Source: Tenrec ecaudatus (Eukaryota > Chordata > Mammalia > Afrosoricida > Tenrecidae). Taken from it: 64,000 nt of DNA. The stretch covers positions 88,626,063 through 88,690,062 of the forward strand of contig NC_134545.1 in the NCBI RefSeq assembly GCF_050624435.1. Reading direction: 5' to 3'. Below, piece by piece: positions 36,471-45,343 of this stretch. The translations under genes and the position numbers were made by a program. The notes beneath the pieces are model-generated. The model searched no databases. It was given only the letters and a program-made list of their open reading frames with translations, and was not told where the DNA came from. Numbering within the stretch: position 1 is the first letter of the stretch; the number at the start of each line of letters is the position of its first letter.

Positions 36471-36947
36471 AGGGCTAGGGTGGGTTTCCTGTCAGGATAA
36501 ATCAAGCGGATATCTTTGCTTGAGGAAACTAGTCAACCCTCCTCGTCGGGACTCTGCTACTTCCACTGGACCCACACGGGCGTGCGTGGAGCCCCTTCCC
36601 CTTGTCCTGTGGGGTCACTGAGAGCTGGCAGTGTGCGTATGCGCCAGCCCTGGAGGGGCTCCGATCGCCGCCCCGGCGCTCCAAGGGTCACACTGCTGTG
36701 TGTCTGTGTCAGTCAAGTTTGAGGTCGAGGATTTGGTTTGATTTTCGTCACTATGAAGCTGGCTTTCCCAAACTAAGGACATTTTGGTTGTCTAAATTCG
36801 TTATCCTCACCCCCACCCCCCGCTGTGGCCACTTTTGAAGAGAGAAAAACAAGTAGGCCTCTTTAAATGAGACACTAGGTGTGCATAGGCGAGTTCAAGG
36901 GAAATTAGTGTTGTGGAAAGAGCAAGAACTAATCACTCCAAAAAACA

Positions 36948-37105
36948 AACTTATCGCCATCGGGTCGATGCTGACTCATAGCGACCCTGTAGGACAGAGT
37001 AAACCGCCCCTGTGGGTTTCCTAGACGGACGCTGTTGACAGCACTGGGTGGTTTCGAACTGCTGATCTTGCAGTTAGTTGCCCAACCCCAGGGTTATTTG
37101 AACTA
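36948..37105 (-). mobile_element. AfroSINE, partial, in SFR1 intron 1
   Basis: cttatcgccatcgggtcgat, tagcgaccctgtaggacaga and gtttcgaactgctgatcttg are antisense landmarks, with an internal gap. Confidence 0.85.
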
Positions 37106-37260
37106 ATCACAGTGAAGAGAAATTTGAGGAAATTGCACTCGTTAATGTACATCAACCCCTAAGTTCTTAAATTTAAAATGGGGGACTATAGAGAGGGGTG
37201 ACGTAATCAGATAATCATTTTGTGATTCTGTTTCTTAGAGTTCAAGGCTTCACGTTCAAG

Positions 37261-37356
37261 ATGGAAAGGCCGTCAGACCCAGCTTTGACGTCACCCAGCA
37301 CGCCACAGGCCTGTGAGATCCCGCCATCTCCCCATACACATAGTTCAGGAAAGCAA
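37261..37356 (+). CDS. SFR1: SFR1 coding exon 2
   Basis: SFR1 (MEIR5) pairs with SWI5; the heterodimer binds RAD51 and stabilises its filament on single-stranded DNA during homologous recombination in the nucleus. This exon encodes residues 1-32 if translation starts at the Met at 37261: MERPSDPALTSPSTPQ and onwards, a low-complexity, Ser/Pro-rich N-terminus like the mammalian orthologue. The acceptor lies at tttcttag (exon from 37239 or 37241) and the donor is caa|gtatga after 37356, phase 0. Upstream codons in the same exon stay open (QGFTFK), consistent with translation starting upstream in other mammals. The full predicted protein from this Met is 234 residues, close to the roughly 245 of the human protein. 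Confidence 0.88.
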
Positions 37357-37845
37357 GTATGAAATCATAGTTCGTCCAGCTGGATCCAATCCGTGTTCCT
37401 AAGGGTGGTGGCAGTGGTGGTTTGAAGTCTATTGAAGATGGTTAATTAACATAATGTGTTACATTCCAAGAAAATATATTAAATATGAAACAGTTTTAGC
37501 TGTTTATTCTGAGATTAACATTTTACCTCCCCCTCCTATTTTGTTTCTTTTTGAATCAGTCATTTTCCTCACTCCCAAGTAGGAGAAGTCTGGGTATATG
37601 CAGTGTTGCCCTTAGAAGGTTGTTGGTAGCGGGATCTAGGCATTTTCCTTTGTCACTCGGAAGCACCTAGAAAGCTGCCCAACACATGTCCATGACTACT
37701 AGAAGCCCTGCCCAACCTTTTAAAAGGATATTGATCTTGCTAAAGTAAAAAAGAGATTATACCAAGGGGGCATCAGGGAATGTAAGCTTTTTTGTAATGG
37801 GATCTTACATGGCGACAGGAAGCTGTTTAGTGGCGTCTATTAAAT

Positions 37846-38045
37846 GAGGAGCCCTGCTGGCAATGATGGGTAAGCACTTCCGTGTTCAAACCCACCAGTC
37901 ATAATGTAGGGGAGGGGAAAAAAAGAACCTATTGCTTCTGTGAAGCTTTACAGCTTTGAAAATCCTATAAGCAGTTCTACTCTATTGTGTAGGGTCGCCC
38001 TGTAGGGTGGAAACTGGAGGGCACCAGCCACCACCGAAGAACTAA
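37846..38045 (+). mobile_element. AfroSINE in SFR1 intron 2
   Basis: gaggagccctgctggcaatg head, gtgttcaaacccaccagtca, and a tail of gtagggtcgccctgtagggt. It ends about 77 bp before exon 3. Confidence 0.88.
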
Positions 38046-38122
38046 CAACAACCACTATAGAAATGCAAGGCCTTTATGTCTAGTTAACTTTGTAACACCA
38101 AGAACATTTTGTGCCTTTTCAG

Positions 38123-38539
38123 CCTATGAGTGCAACACTCAGGGAACGATTAAGAAGAACAAGATCGTCATTTCATTCCTGTTACAGCACCGTGGTCAAA
38201 CGCCTGAAAGTAGAGGATGAAGAAAGAGATGAGAGTTTCTCAGACAAGACCATCTCTTCAACACATGAAAGCTGTTTGGGATTTCAAGAAAGTGTGAAGC
38301 ACAGAGGCAGTGAGTGTGAAGAAAGTACACACTTGAACAATGCCATCGAGGAGATCAGTGCAAGGGACGCTACGCCACTTGATGGTGGGCCAAGCAGTGC
38401 TCGCCAAAATGATTCTGTCCACGAGAACCTTCCCTCCCCAGGAGGGGTACAGGGAGAAAGAGCAATGTTGGTGAAGCAGATTCAGGAGAAAGAAGACTTT
38501 CTTCGGAGGCTAAAACTAGTCAAAATGTATAGATCAAAG
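38123..38539 (+). CDS. SFR1: SFR1 coding exon 3
   Basis: 417 bp, phase 0 at both ends, residues 33-171. Acceptor gccttttcag before 38123, donor aag|gtgaga after 38539. It begins PMSATLRERLRRTRSSF, the best conserved N-terminal block of vertebrate SFR1, then VVKRLKVEDEE. A variable acidic, Ser-rich middle follows. The exon ends in a heptad-like basic/leucine segment, MLVKQIQEKEDFLRRLKLVK, the start of the coiled coil that contacts SWI5. Reading through the donor would add about 54 unrelated residues before a stop at 38699-38701; this looks like intron, not an isoform. Confidence 0.95.
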
Positions 38540-39388
38540 GTGAGAGGAACTTCAGAAACATTGTGTAAAATTTGTTCATTGTTAGATTACAGGAAGATAA
38601 TTTTCTGTTCTCAACAACAGAAAACCTTATTTTTAGCATATGAAGCCACAAGCCAAGTGTCTATAAATCTGGTTTCGAATAATGTTAGCGCTGAGATTTA
38701 GAGAGGAAGATGTCTAGAAGGACCAGATGCATCCTTTCCAAAATCCTAGCTAAAGCTGACCACTTGGGTTTTATTTCATAATCAGCTGGAACTTTTATCT
38801 CTGGTTTCTAGCCAATCGAAATACTAGAAATATAACTATTAGTGTAGGCCTCAAGGAGACAGAAGTGACAGTTAACAGTGAGTGAAAAAGCTAAAAGTGG
38901 TCCATGCAATACAATGAAAAGTAATTTTAGTAACCATGGCATGTCTCCTTCAAATAATGAAACTTCCAGGCATCCTGTGGAAGAAAACAGAGATTTGTGT
39001 GAGATTTGACATTTCAGTTCATGTAAGTTGAATTAGAGCTGGCAGATTAGGAAGGAGATGACTGCCGTCTGGGTAATCCACATCTATGCCAGAGCTCGTT
39101 TCCCCCAGCACTGTGGAGCAAATGGTGGGCTAGCTTATCTCATTTGCTTTCTTGGATGTTAGACTTTTTATAAATAAGCCTGCTTGGGCGTTTTAAGATT
39201 TTGAATGTTGAAAATAAATTTTGAACGCTACTTTGTTTTAAAGTACAGCTGTAATATTGAAAAGATTTTCCCAAAGCCTATATTATTGCTTCGCTCCATA
39301 GCTATTGCCCTGTGGATGATCTGGGATAAGGATGGCTCAGGACTTGAACCATAGAACTCAACCCTTTGAATTGTAATTTTATTTAGCA

Positions 39389-39602
39389 CAGTGGTTCTCA
39401 ACCTTCTTAATGCCATGGCCCCTTAATACAGTTCCTCGTGTTGTGGTGACCCCAACCATAAAACTATTTTTGTTGCTACTTCATAACTGTAATTTTGCTA
39501 CTGTTATGAATTATAATATGTTTTCCAGTGGTCTTAGGTGACCCCTTTGAAAGGGTGGTTTGACTCCCAAAGGGGTCTCAACCCACAGGTTGAGAACCAT
39601 TG
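39389..39602 (-). mobile_element. SPIN-type hAT MITE in SFR1 intron 3
   Basis: 214 bp, the longest SPIN here. TIRs cagtggttctcaaccttctt and (right) aggttgagaaccattg; duplication atttagca / atttagta (7 of 8). It keeps the internal phrase gtggtcttaggtgacccc, which agrees with the SPIN internal consensus as I remember it. Confidence 0.93.
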
Positions 39603-39765
39603 ATTTAGTACATCTCACTTTTCTATGGGTCAACGTTATGTTCATGCTCAGATGTGTTTGTCATTAAACATACACACATACCAACTGATTGAACTTTTAT
39701 GTGCAAAGAGCAGCATGACTACCCAGTAACTGACATACAGTCATATATACCTAGTCTAGAGCTAT

Positions 39766-39960
39766 AAAGAGCCCTGATGCTGCTGTGGGTTAGGCATTGG
39801 GCGGTTAGCTGCAAGGTCAGTGGTTCAAACCCACCAGCTGCTCTGTGGGAGACAGATGAGGCTGTCTGCTCTGATCAAGATCTACACTCTTGGAAACCCT
39901 ACTACATAGCGTCGTCACTGAGTCAGAATCGTCTCAGAGGATGTGGGTTTGGCTTTGAAA
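39766..39960 (+). mobile_element. AfroSINE ending 26 bp before SFR1 exon 4
   Basis: Head aaagagccctgatgctgctg, box-B-like tggttcaaacccaccagc, tail cactgagtcagaatcgtctc. Only the polypyrimidine tract separates it from the exon 4 acceptor at 39986. Confidence 0.92.
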
Positions 39961-39986
39961 CCTCCCCCCCTCCTTGTCTGTTTCAG

Positions 39987-40178
39987 AATGACCTGTCGCA
40001 TATACAGTTGCTGATAAAGAAGTGGAGAAGCTGTAGCCAGCTGGTGCTTTATGAGTTGCAGTCAGCTATGTCTGAGGAGAACAAGAAACGAAGCCTGACG
40101 GAGTTGATAGACCACTATGGGTTAGATGATCACTTGCTACACTACAACAGAAGCGAAGAAGAATTTATAGGTGTTTAA
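39987..40178 (+). CDS. SFR1: SFR1 terminal coding exon 4
   Basis: 192 bp: residues 172-234 plus stop TAA at 40176-40178. Acceptor is a strong pyrimidine tract, cctccttgtctgtttcag. It encodes [18 protein letters not shown], the SWI5-binding helical region, then the highly conserved C-terminal signature [20 protein letters not shown] ending FIGV. Phase 0 joins it exactly to exon 3 (YRSK|NDLS). No frameshift or missing conserved residue is apparent, so the gene looks functional. Confidence 0.95.
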   Translation, partial: NDLSHIQLLIKKWRSCSQLVLYELQSAMSEENKKRSLTELIDHYGLDDHLLHYNRSEEEFIGV

Positions 40179-40495
40179 TTCAGTTTTTCTGTGACAGTGA
40201 CAACCTAAAGAAGGTGCTTTATAGCTTTTAAAGGGACAGTGTCTACCATTGGGGATACTCTGTTACATAATGGTTACATAAGTATAAACTAAGTTCTAAT
40301 GTTTCATATTTTGAAATTTAATATTTGTATAAATTTGCCAAAGAAAACTGGACATTTAAAGAAATGTAATCAAAATGCCATTAAGTATGTTTAAAAAATA
40401 AGTTGGACAATTTCTGGAATCCTTTTTGATAGTTGTTTATTATAGCAAAAAGATTTAATTTCAAATGTTAATAAATGGTCTAGTTGTTTGGTAGC
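40179..40495 (+). other. SFR1: SFR1 3'UTR
   Basis: AT-rich sequence following the stop codon to just past the AATAAA at 40470-40475. A second aataaa near 40638 lies inside a transposon relic, so the first signal is favoured. Confidence 0.7.
40470..40475 (+). terminator. SFR1: SFR1 polyadenylation signal AATAAA
   Basis: Canonical hexamer 292 bp after the stop codon, followed within 25 bp by a GT-rich stretch (tggtctagttgtttggtag) that can act as the downstream element. Confidence 0.75.
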
Positions 40496-40497
40496 TG

Positions 40498-40660
40498 TCT
40501 TCCAAAGTGGGTAGCACTGCCCCCTGGGGGGGAACGCTGGAATGGTCCAGGCCCTGGATCATGAGCTGAAATGAATGTTTATTGCCAGGGGGACACTGAG
40601 TAATTTTTTTTTTCTGTAAAGGAGGTAGTTAGGTCAAATAAATTTAGGAACTTAGGATCT
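40498..40660. mobile_element. Old DNA-transposon relic (hAT-like)
   Basis: tccaaagtgggtagcactgccccctggggg and a matching end, gtcaaataaatttaggaact, resemble old mammalian hAT-type MITEs. A sister copy lies at about 42430-42690. Confidence 0.5.
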
Positions 40661-41394
40661 AAAGCTAAACAGGTCTTAAAGTGCTGTTCTAACAATGCCT
40701 ACCTCTTTCCCTCGGTGCATGCCTTTTTCCATAGTCCATCTGGATGCAGATAATCTAGCTCATATGTTCCAAATTATATTCTTCCCTGCCTCTTTGAAGT
40801 CCTTTCTCGTATCCATTTCATATAGTGTGATGGCCATCTGCTGCTTGTAAAAAGGACAGATCATTTCCCACATCAAGGCTTCCTGGCATTCAGGCTTCCT
40901 GCATCTACTTTTCCAGTGTTAGCTGTGAAATAGATTACCCGGAGAATGTCTACCCAGTTCACAGCGGTACCCTTCAGACACACGCCCCATCCACAGGCTT
41001 GAGTTTCTGACTGCCAGGTTGTACAATATTAACTTTTAGCCCAGTTGAGAGTTTGGGAAAGAAAACCCGTCTTTTTGTGGATGAAATTTATATGTTAAAC
41101 CTGGGGCAGCAAAGCTGTTGAACTTACGGATAATGTGTGCATTTATAGAAAACGCAGAGATGATGGAGGTTAAATTAATCTTTCCAGGCTTCCTCCTTTT
41201 GGGTTCTTTTAAAAGCAAAAAACTTACTAAAGGTGGGTCGGCGGGTACTTTTGAAGAAAAGTACTTCCCTACAGGTTGGCAAATAGCCAGCACTCTGAGG
41301 CCTTCCCTACACTTTCCACCCAGCCCCTTCTCCCTGATCTAATAGCCCCCTCACTATCACACAAGAGGGACCTTGGGACCCTGTTCTCGTGTCC
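40661..41394. other. Unassigned sequence
   Basis: No exon or named repeat recognised. Confidence 0.35.
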
Positions 41395-41740
41395 ATTCTG
41401 AGTGTCTGTGATAGCTGGTTTCATGTGTCCGATTAGTGCTCTAGTACGATAGCTAATACTACCGTCCAGCACGCATGTAGGTGCTGCTGTGAAGGCATGT
41501 TGTAGGTGTGGTTAACATGTCCAGTCAGTGGATTTTGAGTAGAGGGGATGACCCTTGATCATGTGGGTGCCTTAAAGGGTAAAAACAGCTTCCCTAAGAG
41601 GAAGAAATGATGCCTCAAGGCTGCAACCCCAACTGCCTGGGTTCCCACCCTGCTGGCCGCCTCCACAGATGCTTGACTTGCCAGTCCCCACAAGCAGATG
41701 GGCCAGTTCCTTAAAGGAAGTCTCCCTCTCGCTGTCTCCC
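41395..41740 (+). mobile_element. LTR relic, ERVL-related (fossil)
   Basis: Order of phrases gtaggtgtggttaacatgtc, gatcatgtgggtgcc, ctcaaggctgcaaccccaac and gacttgccagtccccacaag matches old ERVL-related LTRs of placental mammals. Old and decayed; ends approximate. Confidence 0.5.
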
Positions 41741-42184
41741 ATTTTTCTGCAGAACCCTGAATGTCCCTACCCACCCGCTGTCCTCCCCATCTTTGTCGTC
41801 TAGACACTACCATTGCCACTGGTTTCTCCCGTGAACCTGAGAGGTCGAATCCAGCCTTCCCGGAGCCTGCCTCATAGGGAGTATATCATTTTAGTGCCAA
41901 CCTGTCAGCCTCCACCACTGCCTGTTCCTCTGCCACAGGGCCTTGATGTGGCAGGGGAGGCAGTGCCCTTGGTGGTGATGTTGGCATCCTGGTAGACAAT
42001 GCGTGGCACTGGCCTAGTCCTCAGAGGCTGTCTACTGGGGGGGGGACTGGTGCTTCCTGGAGTCTCCCTCACATGGCTACTGTGAGAATTACAACGTAGG
42101 TTGAACTGATTCCGGAAAAGGTGGTGGAAGCAGATGGAGGTTGGTAGTGAGGATTCCAATGAAGCTGGTCCCACTGGCTGCTCA
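41741..42184. other. Unassigned sequence
   Basis: GC-moderate sequence; no feature that I can support. Confidence 0.3.
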
Positions 42185-42262
42185 AAACTCCCAGGGGCAG
42201 TTCTGCCCTGGCCTGCAGGGCTGGTATGAATCAGAATCAACCTGATGGCAGTGAGTTTAACG
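42185..42262 (+). mobile_element. AfroSINE 3' fragment
   Basis: ggggcagttctgccctggcc then tgaatcagaatcaacctgat and ggcagtgagttta: the 3' domain and tail only. Confidence 0.8.
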
Positions 42263-42429
42263 TTTGTGTTTTAATGAGGTACATTTATTTAAAAACTACC
42301 GAATACCATATTTATGAATAAGCATGAGGATGGCACCTAGACTTTGTACTGGTGTAAAAAGTATATTAATTTTGGTATTATAATGATCAATACCCCCATT
42401 TTAAAGAGCTATAAAAAAAAGTCTATAGC

Positions 42430-42510
42430 AGTGTTCCCAAATGTGCCATAGCACCTCCTGGATGTTGGAAGGATGTGAAATGTGCATAGCACCTCCTGGA
42501 TGTTGGAAGG

Positions 42511-42549
<39 letters not shown>

Positions 42550-42690
42550 CATACCTACACTTTATTCTGGGGTATGCACAATAGTACAAAAGTTATTAAT
42601 TGTGTGTGTGGGGGGGTGCTGAGTAAATTTTTTTCTAAAAAGGTAACAGTAGGTCAAATAAATTTGAGGACCTGTGGTTGATAGTGTTGC
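42430..42690. mobile_element. Old hAT-like relic with internal tandem duplication and (TG)n
   Basis: Starts gcagtgttcccaaatgtgcc and ends gtcaaataaatttgaggacc, like the 40498 copy. Inside, the 38-bp unit beginning catagcacctcctggatgtt is duplicated (42448-42485 and from 42486), with (TG)n at 42511-42545. Confidence 0.5.
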
Positions 42691-42739
42691 CATGAGTTGA
42701 AATTAACTCCATAGCAATAGGTGGTAGTGTTTTTAAAAA

Positions 42740-43214
42740 ATAACAGTATGAAAGTAATCACCGCGTTTGGCAGAAGATGAGGAGTCAGTATGGTGAACTG
42801 TGTCAAGTGAAGAGGTGGAGTGTGACCTGCTCCTTTCCTAAGCCCTGGCCAACTCTCAAAGCCACGCGATCCTTCTTCTGATGAAAAGAGTAGTTCTTCA
42901 AGTGGGATGTAGCTTGGGGCAAGCGGCTCCTGCTAATCCCTACTCCATCCAGGTTTCAACAGCATTCAAGTGGGAAGGACTTCCCATCTCACCCAGGGTG
43001 GCCGCGAAGAAATAGAAATCATGCAGGTTTACCCTTTATTAAAACCTGGGATCCTGCAGAGCGTTACCAAGTGAAATCTGTGGCAGTGATATTAGCAAAT
43101 GGAGTCTCCAAGCAGCTAATGTAGGAGATAAAGGAATTTCTATCACCAAGAAAAGAAAACCCAAAACAACAAAAACAAACTGGCTACACCTGTGGTTCAT
43201 TTAAACCTACAGAA
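42740..43214. other. Unassigned sequence
   Basis: No feature recognised. Confidence 0.3.
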
Positions 43215-43355
43215 CTGACGTCTACAAGGTTGGCGGTTCAAACCCACCAGCTGCTCCGCAGGAGACCAGTGAAGCTGTATGCTCCCATAAAGAATTACAT
43301 TATCAGAAACTGGGGTTGCTATGAGTCTGAGTCAACTTGATGGCAGTGAGTGAGC
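43215..43355 (+). mobile_element. AfroSINE, 5'-truncated
   Basis: ggttggcggttcaaacccac to tcaacttgatggcagtgagt; the first part of the head is missing. Confidence 0.85.
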
Positions 43356-43399
43356 TAAAGACTTCTAGGCCATAACGTTGAGCCCTTTTACAATCTATA

Positions 43400-43550
43400 T
43401 AAACCAGAAACATTCTAACTCGTAGTGGCCCTGACATAGGCCAGAGTAGCACTGCCCCATGGAGTTCCCTAGAGTGTGAATGTGTGCAGCGCATACAGCC
43501 TCATCTCTATCCTGCTGACTTGGACCACGGACTCTTGTTAGCTGTCAAAA
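43400..43550 (-). mobile_element. AfroSINE, partial
   Basis: Antisense landmarks aacattctaactcgtagtgg, gcactgccccatggagttcc and cagcctcatctctatcctg; the head is lost. Confidence 0.78.
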
Positions 43551-43559
43551 GCCGTACCC

Positions 43560-43800
43560 ACACTATGCCAACACATCTTCTCATGCGTATATACCCCAAA
43601 GGGTTGAAAACGTACCCCAGTGTTCACAGTAGCTAAAGGATGGAAACCACCCAAATGTCCATCAGCTGATGAATGGATAAAGCGTGGTATGTCCACATAG
43701 TGGACAAGGATTCGGCCGTGAAAAGAAGGGAAGAGCTGATATGTGCTATAGCACAGATGGACGTTGGCAACATTGCGCTCCACAGAATCTAGACGATATA
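43560..43800 (+). mobile_element. Old L1, ORF2 end
   Basis: acccaaatgtccatcagctg, atgaatggataaagcgtggt and tatgtgctatagcacagatg follow the well-known sense-strand order near the end of mammalian L1 ORF2. Confidence 0.75.
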
Positions 43801-43817
43801 TATGAAAGGTCCAAATT

Positions 43818-45343
43818 GATGGGGAGGCTGCGCCTCCTGGCTGGCCTGGTGCTGGGGCCCTGCCAGACCGTGAAGTGCCCCCAGGCCGCAGGGATGTGCC
43901 TCCACACCAGTGAGGAAGAGTTCCAGGCCTTTCGGAGGCGACCCTGACATGGATAAGAATCTGGATAATGCTCCTGAAGCGGCCGAGTGGTTTGCATTAA
44001 TCCAGGCAGCGTATAATGTGTTGTGCGACCCTCAGGAAAGATCATGGCATGACAACCACAGAGGTGACCGTGATGACAAGGACCAAGATGAACAGCTATG
44101 ATTTGCTGCGCTATTTCCGATGAGAAGGCTTTCTCCGAGGTGCATCGTAATGTTTTTGAAATGATTGCAAACGAAGAGCTGGAATCCATGATAGGAAGTA
44201 AGTGGTGGAGGAGTCCCCCAGCCTTTGGAGACCGAGTGGCTATGACATGGTGGGCCCTCCTTTCTACACTAACTGCAGAACGGCTACACGCAGAACTTCC
44301 TGTGGAAAGAGTGTGACAGGCAGCTGCAAACCACTGGGAGGGGCGAGCCGTGGAAAAGGGAAACAAGGTTCTTGACAACGCAAAGGAAGAGAGGAATGAG
44401 CTGGTCCAACAGCTGGCAGCTGCTTTCCTGCAGAAACGAGATAAAAGAGTGCAGGCTTGCTGGAAACTGGTGGAAACCCTGAACGCAGAGAAGGCGAGGA
44501 AAGAAGGCAAAGAGATGTGAAGGCAGGCCAAGCCGCAGAGCCTTACACAGGGCAGAGCTGGGGTCGGTGGCCAGTCTGGAGAAAGAGCCCCGGGAGATGG
44601 ACACATGCTATGGAAAGGGGTTTGGAGATGCATCAGAGGAAGATGACATGGAGGAGCAAGAGCTGGGATACGGACAGGAGAGTAAGGAAGACAGGGATGA
44701 AGATGAGGATGCTGATCTTTTTGATGACCTTTACTGCCCAGTAGGCAACAAATCATTCAAGGCAGAGAAGGCCCCGAGCAGCCAGGAAAAGTAATCAAAG
44801 CGGCACTGGGAAATGGTTGCCTCTCTGAAACAGCAATTGGAAGAGGAGGAGGAATGGTTTTCAGGACCTCAAGCCTCGAACTGGCAGTGCCAATTCTGAG
44901 GAAGACGTGGAAGATTCCCCCAAACAAAAACCTTTCTAAAAAAAACCTTTCTAAAAAATATAGAAGAAAAAGAAGCAGAAGCCAGCACAGCATTATGATG
45001 ACAATTTGAATGAAAATGTAACTGGAGAGTAAAGGTTAATCCAGAAGATACCAATTTAAACCAGGACAGAGCCAAGGATTTAGGAGACAGTTCCCTCGTG
45101 CACCGTCCCCCCATCCCCACCAAATCAGTGTCATGGAGACCACTGAATGGTGTGACAATCCAAAACATGATACTAAAAATATTCCAAAAGCCTAAGATAC
45201 CCCCCAAACAAACAAACAAAACCTGTCAGAGTACCTGTTGAGAGAAAAAAACCCGAATGATGTTCTTATCAGCTGTTCAACTTGCCATGATGAATTTCCA
45301 TCCCAGAATAAACTCTTTGAACATCTAAAGGCAAGAGTCATCA
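43818..45343 (+). pseudogene. DNAJC21P: DNAJC21 processed pseudogene
   Basis: Intronless copy of DNAJC21, a cytosolic/nucleolar J-domain co-chaperone (yeast Jjj1 relative) used in 60S ribosome maturation. It starts with about 50 bp of GC-rich 5'UTR; the start codon is GTG at 43870. Recognisable blocks follow in order: J-domain [20 protein letters not shown] and [13 protein letters not shown] (about 43951-44070); [46 protein letters not shown], the first C2H2 finger with its second Cys changed to Gly; KQQLEEEEEWFS; YDDNLNENV; and the second finger [20 protein letters not shown]. Several frameshifts and stops interrupt it, and the J-domain HPD site is out of frame. It ends where an ERVL LTR begins at 45344. 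No introns across many exons proves retrotransposition. Confidence 0.95.

Noticed and set aside
35921-36478. 185-codon and overlapping frames in the CpG island
   Set aside because: Stop codons are scarce in GC-rich promoter DNA; the frames overlap on both strands and show Arg/Pro/Ala-rich composition without a domain.
38540-38701. Alternative SFR1 C-terminus by reading through the exon 3 donor
   Set aside because: The extension has no similarity to SFR1, and the gtgaga donor and exact phase to exon 4 argue for splicing.
43746-44756. 336-codon antisense open frame as a real gene
   Set aside because: It is the complement of the DNAJC21 pseudogene, whose Glu/Lys-rich codons rarely give antisense stops. 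No domain is recognisable. Kept only as a low-interest observation.
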